This document shows, piece by piece, positions 17,027 to 26,557 of a DNA stretch of 64,000 nucleotides. Origin of the DNA: DAHUXD01 sp963736455 (GTDB taxonomy: Bacteria; Acidobacteriota; Thermoanaerobaculia; UBA5066; Gp7-AA6); assembly GCA_963736455.1 (NCBI GenBank), contig CAVTON010000002.1, forward strand, positions 1-64,000, given 5' to 3'. The notes below the pieces were generated by a model, which was given only the letters and a program-made list of their open reading frames with translations, ran no database searches and was not told the origin of the DNA. The first letter of the stretch is position 1, and each line of letters begins with the position of its first letter. A program made the translations under genes and the position numbers.

Positions 17027-19599
17027 CGCTCTCGGCAGGAACGCGTCTGGGCCCCTACGAGATCCTGTCGCCTCTGGGCGCGGGCGGGATGGGGGAGGTG
17101 TATCGCGCGAAGGATCCGCGCCTCGGGCGCGACGTGGCCATCAAGGTCCTTCCGCCGTCGTTCGCGCAGGATGCCGACCGACTGCGCCGATTCGAGCAGG
17201 AGGCGAAGGCGGCCGGCGTTCTGAACCATCCCAATCTCACGGCCGTGCACGACATCGGCACCCACGACGGATCGCCGTACGTCGTGCAGGAGCTGCTCGA
17301 GGGCGAAACGCTGCGCGCGGCGCTCGCCGGCGGGCGGCTGTCGGCGCGCAAGGCCATCGACTACTCCCTGCAGATCGCGCATGGACTCGCGGCGGCGCAC
17401 GAGAAGGGGATCGTCCACCGGGACCTGAAGCCCGAGAACCTCTTCGTGACGAACGACGGGCGCGTGAAGATCCTCGACTTCGGGCTGGCCAAGCTCACGC
17501 ACCTCGAGGAGCGCGGCCCGGGGACGAATCTGCCGACGGCGACCGCCGGAACGGAGCCCGGCGTCGTGCTCGGCACGCTCGGCTACATGTCGCCCGAGCA
17601 GATCAAGGGCAAGTCCGCCGACGCGCGTTCGGACATCTTCTCCTTCGGCGCGATCCTCTACGAGATGTTGTCCGGGCGCCGGGCCTTTCACGGAGACTCA
17701 GCGGGGGAAACGATGGCCGCGATCCTCAAGGAGGATCCGCCGGATCTCTCGGTCACGAACCAGAACGTCTCGCCCGGGCTCGACCGCATCGTCCGGCACT
17801 GCCTCGAGAAAAACCCGGAACAGCGCTTCCACTCCGCGCACGACCTCGCGTTCGATCTCGGGTCGCTCTCCGGATTGTCCGGATCGGGCTCGGCCGCGGC
17901 GGCGCCGGCGAAGCCTCGCGGGCGCGCGCTCGGGCTCGCCCTGGCCGCCGCTGCGCTCCTCCTTCTGGCCCTGGCGGGCGGGTGGGCGCTCGGGCATCGC
18001 GGGCATAGCGCCTCGGAAGCCCTGCAGTACACGCAGCTGACGTTTCGCCAGGAGCCCGTGTTCAATGCGCGCTTCTCGCCGGACGGCCGGACGATCGTCT
18101 ACAGCGCCGCGCCCGCCGGTAATGCGCCGCGGGTGTACGCGCTTCATCCCGACGCTCTGGGGCCGGCGCCCGCCGGCCAGGCCGGCATGGAGCTGCTCGC
18201 GGTTTCTTCGAAGGGCGAGCTCGCCGTCCTGACGAAGCCCCGCTTTCTGCGCCACGCCGTCTTCATTGGAACGCTCGCGCGAATGCCTGCCGAGGGCGGC
18301 GCTCCCCGCGAGATCGCCGAGCAGGTCCGCGAGGCCGACTGGTCGCCGGACGGCTCCGACCTCGCCGTCATCCGCGAGGCGAAGGGCCTCGATCGCCTCG
18401 AGTTCCCTCTCGGAAAGGTGCTCGCCGAGACCGGCGGTTACTTCAGCAATCTGCGCTTCTCGCCGCGCGGCGACCGCATCGCCTTTTTCGAGCACCCGAT
18501 CAAGTTCGACGATCGGGGCTCCGTCGCCGTCGTCGATCTCTCGGGCAAGAAGACGATCCTGGTCACCGGAAACGGCGCCGAGGAGGGGCTCGCCTGGTCG
18601 CGAGACGGCCGTGAAATCCTCTATTCCGCCGGGGCGGCCTACGATCGCTTCGAGATCTACGGGGTCACCCTCGACGGGCGCCGCCGCTCGGCCGTCCAGA
18701 GCGCCGGAGGCCTGACCCTCCTCGACGTGGCGAGCGACGGCCGCTGGATCGTCAGCCGCGACGACATCTGGCGGGAGATGCAGGTTCTCGGGCCCGGAGA
18801 ATCCCGCGAGCGCAACCTCATCTGGCTGGAGCTGAGCTACCCGGTCGCCCTCACGCCCGACGGGCGCACGATGCTGTTCACGGAGGAGAGCGCGCGCGCC
18901 GGCGCGAACTATTCGACCTGCATCCGCCCGACCGATGGCGGGCCGGTCGTGAGGCTCGGGGACGGAGCGGCCGAGGACATCTCCCGCGACGGGCGATTCG
19001 TGGTGGCGGACGTGCCGTCGGAGCCGAGCCAGCTCGTGGTCTACCCCACGGGAGCGGGGCAGCCGGTCAAGCTCGAGCGCGGCGGCCTGGTCAGCCACGA
19101 GAACGCGGCGTTTTTCGACGACGGGAAGCGGATCCTGGTCTGCGGGCACGAGGCCGGGCACGGTGTGCGCTGCTATCTGCAGGATCTCGCCGGCGGCAAG
19201 CCCGTCGCCCTCACGCCCGAGGGGACGACGGGCGGTCTTCCCTCGCCCGACGGCTCGCAGGTCGTGGCCCTCCAGCCGGGCTCGGGCTATCGGCTGTTTC
19301 CGGTTCCCGCCGGGCAGGGCCGCCCGGTGCCGGGAGCCACCGACAATGACGCGGTCCTGCGCTGGACGCCCGACGGAAAAGGGCTCATCGTGACCAGCCT
19401 GTGGTCGGACGTGCCGGCGCGCGTCGAGAAGATCGACCTCGCGACCGGCCGGCGCGAGGCGTACCAGACGTTCGGTCCGCCCGACCTGACGGGAGCCCTG
19501 CAGGTCGCGCCGATCGCCCTGAGCGACGACGGAAAGAGCCACGCCTACGGTGTGCGCCGGATGGCGTCGCACCTCTTCGTCCTGTCGGGGGCGAAGTGA
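17023..19599 (+). CDS. Hanks-type Ser/Thr kinase with TolB-like propeller
   Basis: An 858-aa transmembrane kinase with Lys41, Glu60, HRDLKPEN (132-139) and DFG; all look functional. The catalytic loop ends PENLFV and the activation segment MSPEQIKG, a subgroup shared only with the broken kinase downstream. The helix LGLALAAAALLLLALAGGWAL (about 306-326) precedes a propeller whose blades are more diverged from the other kinases. The GTG start overlaps the HEPN stop by 4 nt, and the gene overlaps the next kinase the same way (GTGA, 19596-19599). It is therefore in line for translation with a toxin-antitoxin pair. Confidence 0.92.
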   Translation: MTLSAGTRLGPYEILSPLGAGGMGEVYRAKDPRLGRDVAIKVLPPSFAQDADRLRRFEQEAKAAGVLNHPNLTAVHDIGTHDGSPYVVQELLEGETLRAALAGGRLSARKAIDYSLQIAHGLAAAHEKGIVHRDLKPENLFVTNDGRVKILDFGLAKLTHLEERGPGTNLPTATAGTEPGVVLGTLGYMSPEQIKGKSADARSDIFSFGAILYEMLSGRRAFHGDSAGETMAAILKEDPPDLSVTNQNVSPGLDRIVRHCLEKNPEQRFHSAHDLAFDLGSLSGLSGSGSAAAAPAKPRGRALGLALAAAALLLLALAGGWALGHRGHSASEALQYTQLTFRQEPVFNARFSPDGRTIVYSAAPAGNAPRVYALHPDALGPAPAGQAGMELLAVSSKGELAVLTKPRFLRHAVFIGTLARMPAEGGAPREIAEQVREADWSPDGSDLAVIREAKGLDRLEFPLGKVLAETGGYFSNLRFSPRGDRIAFFEHPIKFDDRGSVAVVDLSGKKTILVTGNGAEEGLAWSRDGREILYSAGAAYDRFEIYGVTLDGRRRSAVQSAGGLTLLDVASDGRWIVSRDDIWREMQVLGPGESRERNLIWLELSYPVALTPDGRTMLFTEESARAGANYSTCIRPTDGGPVVRLGDGAAEDISRDGRFVVADVPSEPSQLVVYPTGAGQPVKLERGGLVSHENAAFFDDGKRILVCGHEAGHGVRCYLQDLAGGKPVALTPEGTTGGLPSPDGSQVVALQPGSGYRLFPVPAGQGRPVPGATDNDAVLRWTPDGKGLIVTSLWSDVPARVEKIDLATGRREAYQTFGPPDLTGALQVAPIALSDDGKSHAYGVRRMASHLFVLSGAK

Positions 19600-20998
19600 C
19601 GCTCGCGACCGGAACTCGGCTCGGCCCGTACGAGATCGTGTCACCGCTCGGCGCGGGCGGAATGGGAGAGGTCTACCGCGCGCGCGACGAGCGCCTAAAG
19701 CGCGACGTCGCGGTCAAAGTGCTGCCGGTCACCTTCTCGAGCGACGCCGACCGCCTCCGCCGCTTCGAGCAGGAGGCGCAGGCGGCGGGTGCGCTCAACC
19801 ATCCCAACATCACGGGCGTCTACGACATCGGACAACATGACGGCGCTCCCTATGTCGTCCAGGAGCTCCTGGAAGGCGAGACGCTCCGCGCCGAGCTCGC
19901 GGGCGGCCCCTTCGCCACGCGCAAGGCGCTCGACTATGCCCTTCAGATCGCTCACGGTCTCGCGGCGGCGCACGACAAGGGAATCGTCCATCGCGACCTG
20001 AAGCCGGAGAATCTCTTCGTCACGAAGGACGGCCGAATCAAGATCCTCGACTTCGGACTGGCGAAGCTGACGCAGGTGGACTCGAGCTCCGGGCCGCAGA
20101 CGAACCTCCCCACCGCGACGGCGGCGACCGAGCCGGGAACGGTGATGGGCACGCTCGGTTACATGTCGCCCGAACAGATCAAGGGAAAGGCCGCCGATCC
20201 GCGGTCCGACATCTTTTCGTTCGGCGCAATCCTCTACGAGATGCTTGCGGGAAAGCGGGCGTTCCACGCCGACTCCGCGGGCGAGACGATGGCGGCGCCT
20301 TCGGCGCCAACTATGCCGTCGGCCTTCGCAAGACCGATGGCTCGCCGGTGGTTCGATTGGGCGAGGGCGCGGCCGCCGACCTCTCCCCGGACGGAGCCTG
20401 GGCGCTGGCGATCGTGCCGAGCGCGCCGTCCCACCTCATGCTCTATCCCACCGGTCCCGGGGAGCCGAGGCGCCTGGAGAGCGGCAACGTGCGCGACTTC
20501 AGCTCGGCGCGCTTCTTCCCCGACGGGAAGCGGATCCTCGCCTGCGGCACCGAGGTCGGGCACGCCTCGCGCTGCTACGTCGTCGACGTTGCGGGCAGCA
20601 AGCCGCGGCCCATCACGGCCGAGGGAACCAGCGACGGGTTCGTTTCCCCGGACGGCACGCTCGTCGTCGTCGAGGCAGGCCGCGGCCGCTATCAGCTCTA
20701 TCCTTCCGCCGGAGGCGAGCCCCGCCCCGTCCCTTCCCTCGCGACGGACGACCTGGTCTCGGGCTGGACGGCCGACGGACAGGGGCTGCTCGTCCGCCGG
20801 TGGTCCGAAATTCCGGCCGAGCTCGATCGCCTGGATCTCGCGTCGGGCCGCCGCACACTCGTCCAGCGCCTGGCGCCGCAGGATCTCGCCGGCGTCGTCC
20901 GCATTCAGAACCCGATCCTCTCGGGCGACGGGAAGGCGTACATCTATTCGCCGACTCTGCGGCGCGCCGACCTCTTTCTCGTCGAAGGGGCTCGATGA
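19596..20998 (+). pseudogene. Ser/Thr kinase with internal deletion and frameshift
   Basis: A close paralogue of the kinase at 17023 that has lost its middle. The kinase domain is intact through DFG, MSPEQIKG and SAGETMAA (to about 20292), then jumps in the wrong frame to sequence matching the third-last propeller region. In the other frame (2 mod 3) it reads FGANYAVGLRKTDGSPVVRLGEG and continues to the TGA at 20996-20998. Aligned to the 17023 gene, about 1.19 kb is missing: the end of the kinase domain, the membrane helix and over half the propeller. The frame changes at the junction. As it stands it could make only a soluble, C-terminally scrambled kinase fragment (to about 21020). An assembly collapse between paralogues is an alternative. 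Confidence 0.85.
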
Positions 20999-21016
20999 TC
21001 CCGCTCGGACGCTGAG

Positions 21017-23686
21017 ATGACCCTTTCCTCGGGAACCAAGCTCGGACCCTACGAGATCGTGTCGCCTCTGGGCGCCGGAGGGATGGGCGAGGTGTACAAG
21101 GCGAAGGACACGCGGCTGGATCGCTCCGTCGCGGTGAAGGTACTGCCGTCGCACCTGTCCGCCTCGGCCGAGGTGCGGCAGCGGTTCGAGCGGGAGGCGA
21201 GGACGATCTCGCAGCTCTCGCATCCGCACATCTGCGCGCTCTACGACGTGGGCCGAGAGGGCGAGACCGAGTACCTGGTGATGGAGCTGCTCGAGGGCGA
21301 GACGCTGTCGGATCGGCTGGTGAAGGGCGCGCTGCCGCTCGAGCAGACGCTGCGTTACGGACAGGAGATCGCGGACGCGCTGGGCAAGGCGCACCGGCAG
21401 GGGATCGTGCACCGGGACCTGAAGCCGGGCAACGTGATGATCACGAAGTCGGGGGTGAAGCTTCTCGACTTCGGCCTCGCGAAGGCGATCGAAACGCCGG
21501 CGTCGAAGGGGAGCCTGACTTCCCTGCCGACGCAGCAGGGTCTCACGCAGGAAGGCACGATCCTGGGGACGTTCCAGTACATGGCGCCCGAGCAGCTGGA
21601 GGGAAGAGAGGCCGACGCGCGCACCGACATCTTCGCCTTCGGCTGCCTGCTGTACGAGATGGCGACGGGGGCGAAGGCGTTCTCGGGCTCGAGCCAGGCG
21701 TCGCTGATCTCGGCGATCCTGCGCGACGACCCGCGGCCCCTGTCCCAGGTTCAGCCGACCTCGCCCGCCGCGCTCGAGCGGGTCGTGCGGACCTGTCTCG
21801 CGAAGGACCCGGACGAGCGCTGGCAATCGGCGAGCGACCTGAAGAGGGAGCTTCGCTGGATCGCCGAGGGCTCGACCTCCGGCATCGCCATTCCGGCGGG
21901 CGTCGTCGCCACCCCGGCCCGCCGCTCGAGGCGAGCCCCGTGGATCGTGGCGGCCGTCGCCGCCCTCGCCGCGATCGTCCTCGCCGGGGCGCTCGCGCGC
22001 CGCCGCGGCGTCCCGGCGGCTCCTTTGTACGCGTTCCTCGATCCGCCGCCCAGGACGAGCTGGCAGCTGACCGGCGACGAAGCCGCGCCGCCGGTCGTGT
22101 CTCCCAACGGCGCGAACGTCGTGTTCGGCGCCGCGGGAAAGCTGTGGGTGCGCTCGCTGCGGACGGGGGACGCGGCGCCGGTGGCCGGGACGGAGGGCGC
22201 GACGTTTCCGTTCTGGTCCGCCGACAGCCGCTCGATCGGGTTCTTTTCGGGCGGCAAGCTGCGGACGATCGAAGCCACGGGCGGCCCCGCCCAGGTGCTC
22301 GCGGATGCCCCCACGCCCCGGGGCGGCACGTGGGGGCCGGACGGCACGATCGTGTACACGCCGGACTTCCAGGGCGGCATCTGGCGCGTGCCGGCCTCGG
22401 GCGGCGCGCCGAAGGCGCTCACCCAGGTGGACGCATCGAAGCACAGCACGCATCGCTGGCCCTGGATGCTGCCGGACGGAAAGCACGTCCTCTACCTCGC
22501 GGCCAGCCACGTCAATCCGCGATCGGAGGCCTCCGGCATCTACGTGGTCTCCGTCGACGGCGGCCCGTCGACGCGACTGCTCGCCTCGTACGGCAGCGCA
22601 GAGACCGTCCCGGGGTGGCTCCTGTCGGTCAGCGAAGGGCACCTCGTCGCGTGGCCGTTCGACGGCGATCGCCTCAGCGTGACCGGCAAGGCGCGCCGCG
22701 TCCCGGCCGACGCCAACTTCGACTACGGGACGTGGAGGGGAGTCTTCTCGGTCTCGCAGGACGGCGTCCTCGTCTATCAGACGGCGCAGGAGCAGGCGCG
22801 CGGCCAGCTCCAGTGGATGGACCCGGCGGGCCACGTCGGGGCGAAGGTCGGCGAGCCCAACAACAGCTACGCGCTTCGCCTGTCGCCGGACGGCACCCGG
22901 GCGAGCGTCATCGAGGGCGACCCGAACAGCGACCTCTGGATCTACGAGCTCGACCGCGGTTTCCGAACGCGTCTGACCACGAACGAGCAGGTGCTTCTCA
23001 CGCCCATCTGGACGCGCGACGGTTCGGAGATCCTGTACGTCAGCGGCACGAGCGCGACCGTCGGCTCCGACTACACGCTCATGCGCCGTTCCTCGCTCGG
23101 AGGCGGAAAGGCGGTCGAGATCGCGCGCTCGAAGGTCCGCATCGAGCCGACCGATCTGTCGCCCGACGGCAAGTACCTCGTCGTGGACCGGGGAGCCATC
23201 GGCACGACGGCGATCTGGCTCTTTTCGCTGGCCGATCCGGGCAAGGCGTCGGCGCTGACGGATGCGCCCGGGCTCCAGACCGACGGCCGGATCTCACCCG
23301 ACGGGCGCTGGATGTCGTTCACGCAGCTGCAGGGAGGCCGGCTCGAAGTCTTCGTCGTCGCATTTCCGTCGGGCACCGGTCGGCAGCAGGTCTCTCCCTC
23401 GGGAGGAAGCCACGCGCGCTGGGCGCCGGACGGCCGCTCGCTCTATTTCGTCTCCCAGGACAACGAGCTGATGACGGCGGCCGTCGAACCTTCGGGATCG
23501 CAGCTGCGCATCCGGAGCGCCGAGCCGCTTTTTCCGCTGCAGCTCTTCACCGGACCGCGCGTCTCCGGAGCCTTCGAGATCACCCCGGACGGCAAGCGCT
23601 TTCTCGTCAACAGCTCCGGAAACGTCGAGGCGCCGAGCATCCGCGTCGTCACGAACTGGACGCCGGGGTCGGAGGAGAAGAAATGA
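21017..23686 (+). CDS. Hanks-type Ser/Thr kinase with TolB-like propeller
   Basis: An 889-aa transmembrane kinase starting at ATG, 18 nt after the broken kinase. Lys41, Glu60, HRDLKPGN and DFG are conserved. The activation segment APEQLEG groups it with the 2735, 5399 and 53608 kinases, especially the last (both have SLTSLPTQQGLT before it). The helix PWIVAAVAALAAIVLAGAL (about 309-327) is followed by a propeller. The stop overlaps the start of the M28 peptidase gene by 4 nt (ATGA, 23683-23686), linking a sensor kinase to a secreted peptidase. Confidence 0.93.
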   Translation: MTLSSGTKLGPYEIVSPLGAGGMGEVYKAKDTRLDRSVAVKVLPSHLSASAEVRQRFEREARTISQLSHPHICALYDVGREGETEYLVMELLEGETLSDRLVKGALPLEQTLRYGQEIADALGKAHRQGIVHRDLKPGNVMITKSGVKLLDFGLAKAIETPASKGSLTSLPTQQGLTQEGTILGTFQYMAPEQLEGREADARTDIFAFGCLLYEMATGAKAFSGSSQASLISAILRDDPRPLSQVQPTSPAALERVVRTCLAKDPDERWQSASDLKRELRWIAEGSTSGIAIPAGVVATPARRSRRAPWIVAAVAALAAIVLAGALARRRGVPAAPLYAFLDPPPRTSWQLTGDEAAPPVVSPNGANVVFGAAGKLWVRSLRTGDAAPVAGTEGATFPFWSADSRSIGFFSGGKLRTIEATGGPAQVLADAPTPRGGTWGPDGTIVYTPDFQGGIWRVPASGGAPKALTQVDASKHSTHRWPWMLPDGKHVLYLAASHVNPRSEASGIYVVSVDGGPSTRLLASYGSAETVPGWLLSVSEGHLVAWPFDGDRLSVTGKARRVPADANFDYGTWRGVFSVSQDGVLVYQTAQEQARGQLQWMDPAGHVGAKVGEPNNSYALRLSPDGTRASVIEGDPNSDLWIYELDRGFRTRLTTNEQVLLTPIWTRDGSEILYVSGTSATVGSDYTLMRRSSLGGGKAVEIARSKVRIEPTDLSPDGKYLVVDRGAIGTTAIWLFSLADPGKASALTDAPGLQTDGRISPDGRWMSFTQLQGGRLEVFVVAFPSGTGRQQVSPSGGSHARWAPDGRSLYFVSQDNELMTAAVEPSGSQLRIRSAEPLFPLQLFTGPRVSGAFEITPDGKRFLVNSSGNVEAPSIRVVTNWTPGSEEKK

Positions 23687-25110
23687 GCCTCGCGATTCTC
23701 CGGCGGTCGATCATTCTCGCGGCACTCGCCGTGCCCTGTGCCGCCCAGGACGACGCCGCCGCCCGGATCGCCGGCACGGCGATGACGGACGGTCGCGCGG
23801 CCGCATACCTCGAGGCGTTGACCGACGGCGTCGGCGCTCGCGTGACGGGCTCGCCGCAGGCGCGCGCGGCCTCGGAGCTGATCCTCGCGGCGCTGAAGGA
23901 GGCGGGGTATGCGAATGCGCGGTTCGAGGAGTACGACCTGCCGTCCCGATGGCAGCGCGGGCCGGCGAGCGGCCGCATTCTCGCGCCGATCGAGCGCGCC
24001 ATCGTCGTCGGCTCCTATGGCTGGGCGCCCGGAACCGCCGGCGAAGTCTCCGGGCCGGTCGCCGACCTCGGCGCGCCCGCCTCGTCGGACGTCGCACTCC
24101 CGCCGGACCTGCGCGGACAGATGGTCCTGGTCGACCCGCAGAAGGCCGGCGCCGACCCTTCCTTCGTCATGCGCGCGGCGCTCGCGAAGCGGCTCGCCGG
24201 GGCCGGCGCCCGGGCGATGCTCATCCCATCGGACAAGCCGGGGCGAATGGTCTACACGTCGGCGTTCGGGTTCTACCCGAGGGCGCCCCTGCCGGTGATC
24301 TCGGTCGCGAAGGAGGACGCGGCTCTCCTGCGGCGGCTCCTCGCCAGGGGGCCGGTGAAGATCGCTCTCGACGTCCGCAACACGTTCGATGCCGGACCGT
24401 ATCGCGAGCGCAACGTCGTCGCGGACCTGCCGGGCCGCTCGCTTCCGGACGAGGTCGTGCTGATGGGCGCGCACTTCGATTCCTGGGACTTCGCGCAGGG
24501 CGCCGACGACGACGGCTCGGGCGTCGCCTCCGTGCTCGAGGCCGCCCGTGTCCTGAAGGCGCTCGGCATCGCGCCGCGCCGGACGATCCGGTTCGCCTTC
24601 TTCTCCGGCGAGGAAGAGGCCTGTCTCGGTTCGCGCGCCTACGTCGTCGCGCACGAGAAGGAGCTCGATCGCCTTCGGACCGTGTTGATCATGGACGAGG
24701 GCGCGCAGGCTCCTCGCGGGTTCGCCATCCAGGGACGCCGGGACCTCGAGGCGGCGGCCAAGGCTCGCCTGGCCGGGCTGGCCGGAATCGGAGCGGACGG
24801 CGTGTCGTCCGAGGCCAGCTTCGACGAGGACCATGCGCCCTTCGTCGTCGTCGGCGTCCCGGCGTTCACGCTCCGGGTGGACCCGGGCGACTACGACGAG
24901 CGCCACCACGCGGCCACAGACACCTTCGATCGGGTCGACCTGCGATGGCTCGCCATCGACTCGGCGGTCATGGCGGCCGCGGCCTGGTCGTTCGCGGATG
25001 CGGCCGATCCGGTCGGCCGGCGTCTCACCGAAGCCGAGGCCTCCGAGCTGATGAAGCGGAGCGGCGTCGAGGGCACCCACCGCATGGTCTACGGCCCGTC
25101 CCCGCGTTAG
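23683..25110 (+). CDS. secreted M28 family zinc peptidase
   Basis: A 475-aa M28 metallopeptidase with an N-terminal signal peptide (cleavage about 22, PCAAQ). A PA-like insert (about 110-230) precedes the catalytic part. Co-catalytic zinc ligands are visible as GAHFDSWD (His264, Asp266), GADDDGSG, SGEEE (about 308-312), IMDEG and the late DERHHAATDT. Such enzymes are aminopeptidases or carboxypeptidases acting outside the cytoplasm. The ATG overlaps the kinase stop, so expression is probably coupled. It closes the long run starting at 16021; a weak hairpin follows. The frame is open far upstream, but only from 23683 does it read as protein. Confidence 0.92.
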   Translation: MSLAILRRSIILAALAVPCAAQDDAAARIAGTAMTDGRAAAYLEALTDGVGARVTGSPQARAASELILAALKEAGYANARFEEYDLPSRWQRGPASGRILAPIERAIVVGSYGWAPGTAGEVSGPVADLGAPASSDVALPPDLRGQMVLVDPQKAGADPSFVMRAALAKRLAGAGARAMLIPSDKPGRMVYTSAFGFYPRAPLPVISVAKEDAALLRRLLARGPVKIALDVRNTFDAGPYRERNVVADLPGRSLPDEVVLMGAHFDSWDFAQGADDDGSGVASVLEAARVLKALGIAPRRTIRFAFFSGEEEACLGSRAYVVAHEKELDRLRTVLIMDEGAQAPRGFAIQGRRDLEAAAKARLAGLAGIGADGVSSEASFDEDHAPFVVVGVPAFTLRVDPGDYDERHHAATDTFDRVDLRWLAIDSAVMAAAAWSFADAADPVGRRLTEAEASELMKRSGVEGTHRMVYGPSPR

Positions 25111-25135
25111 CGGTCCGCGGCGACCGCGTTCTTTC
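25110..25135 (+). terminator. possible rho-independent terminator after M28 peptidase
   Basis: GCGGTC (25110-25115) pairs with GACCGC (25122-25127) around a 6-nt loop and is followed by GTTCTTTC. The stem is short, so this is a weak candidate. Confidence 0.35.
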
Positions 25136-25161
25136 CCGAAATCACAGCGCGGGGCGCGGGA

Positions 25162-25167
25162 TAGTCT
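25162..25167 (+). promoter_or_regulatory. -10-like hexamer TAGTCT of the P450 gene, leaderless type
   Basis: TAGTCT ends 7 nt before the GTG at 25175, with no ribosome-binding site in between and no clear -35 box. Confidence 0.45.
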
Positions 25168-25174
25168 CCCGGCC

Positions 25175-26539
25175 GTGAGCTCTCCTTCGCCGCGGGCACG
25201 CCGGGCGCCGGGGCCGCCGCGCCGCTTCCCGGGAAGCCACGTCCTCGCGATGCGGCGCGATCCGCTCTCATTTCTGACGCGCGTGGCCCGCGAGTACGGC
25301 GACGTTTCGCGATTCCGGGCCGGCCCGGTATGGATCCATCTCCTGAATCGCCCGGAGTGGATCCGCGACCTGTTCGTCACGCACGCCGCCGCGTTCCACA
25401 AGGGCCGCGGCCTCGAGCGCGCGAAGCGGCTTCTCGGCGAAGGGCTTCTGACGAGCGAGGACCCCGTGCACCTGCGCCAGCGCCGGATGATCCAGCCGGC
25501 GTTCCACGCGCAGCGCATCGCGGCGTACGGCTCGGTGATGGTGGAGATCGCGGAGAGACACTCGGGCCGCTGGAAGCCGGGAGAAACGCGGGACGTCGCC
25601 CGGGAGATGACGCGGCTGACGCTCGCGATCGTCGGGCGCACCCTCTTCGACTCCGACGTCGAGGCGGAGGCCGACGAGATCGGTGCGGCCATGACCGCGG
25701 CGCTCGACTTGTTCGGACGCCCGGCCGGCCTCCCGTACTTCGAGATCCTCGATCGTCTGCCGCTGCCCTCGAACCGTCGCTTCCGCCGGGCGAAGTCGCG
25801 CATCGACGCGACGATCGCCCGCCTGATCGCGGAGCGCCGCCGCGATCCGGACCCGTCCCGCCGGACGGACCTTCTCAGCCTGCTCGTCCACGCTTCCGAT
25901 CCGGAGGGCGAATCGGCCGGCATGACCGACGCGCAGGTGCGCGACGAAGCGATCACGATCTTCCTCGCCGGGCACGAGACGACCGCGAACGCCCTCGCGT
26001 GGACCTGGTATCTGCTGTCGAGGAACCCGGATGCCGAGGCGAAGCTGCACGCGGAGCTCGACGAGGCGCTCGGCGGCCGCGCGCCGGAGGTGGCCGACCT
26101 TCCGCGCCTGCGCTATGCCGAGATGGTCCTCGCCGAGTCCATGCGTCTCTTCCCGCCCGCGTGGATCGTCGGCCGGCGCGCGATCGAGCCGTATCGCGTC
26201 GGAGGGTTCGACGTGCCGCGCGGCTCGATCGTAGCCGCCTGTCAGTGGGTCACGCACCGCGATGCGCGCTTCTTCCCGGAGCCGGAGCGCTTCGACCCGG
26301 AACGATGGACGACGGAGGCGAAGGAGTCGCGCCCGAAGTTTGCCTACTTTCCATTCGGCGGCGGCCCGCGCGTCTGCATCGGCGAGGGATTCGCCTGGAT
26401 GGAGGGCATCCTCGTCCTCGCGGCGATCGCCCGGCGATGGAGGCTGCGGAGGAATTCCGATCAGGAGGTCGTTCCGGCGCCGGGCATCACGCTGCGCCCG
26501 AAAGGCGGTATCCCGATGATTCTCGAGCTTCGCGGATGA
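25175..26539 (+). CDS. cytochrome P450
   Basis: A 454-aa soluble P450 monooxygenase. Signatures are the I-helix AGHETTAN (about 265-272, proton delivery), the K-helix ESMR (ExxR, about 321-325), the PERF region (FDPERW) and the haem loop FGGGPRVCIGEG with the thiolate Cys401. No ferredoxin or reductase gene lies nearby, so it must draw electrons from elsewhere. The substrate cannot be deduced; general features resemble bacterial fatty-acid/terpene-type P450s. The GTG start is supported by the -10-like box 7 nt upstream. It converges on the DUF4136 pair with only 18 nt between. Confidence 0.95.
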   Translation: MSSPSPRARRAPGPPRRFPGSHVLAMRRDPLSFLTRVAREYGDVSRFRAGPVWIHLLNRPEWIRDLFVTHAAAFHKGRGLERAKRLLGEGLLTSEDPVHLRQRRMIQPAFHAQRIAAYGSVMVEIAERHSGRWKPGETRDVAREMTRLTLAIVGRTLFDSDVEAEADEIGAAMTAALDLFGRPAGLPYFEILDRLPLPSNRRFRRAKSRIDATIARLIAERRRDPDPSRRTDLLSLLVHASDPEGESAGMTDAQVRDEAITIFLAGHETTANALAWTWYLLSRNPDAEAKLHAELDEALGGRAPEVADLPRLRYAEMVLAESMRLFPPAWIVGRRAIEPYRVGGFDVPRGSIVAACQWVTHRDARFFPEPERFDPERWTTEAKESRPKFAYFPFGGGPRVCIGEGFAWMEGILVLAAIARRWRLRRNSDQEVVPAPGITLRPKGGIPMILELRG

Positions 26540-26557
26540 GGTTCCGTGCGCCGGCCG

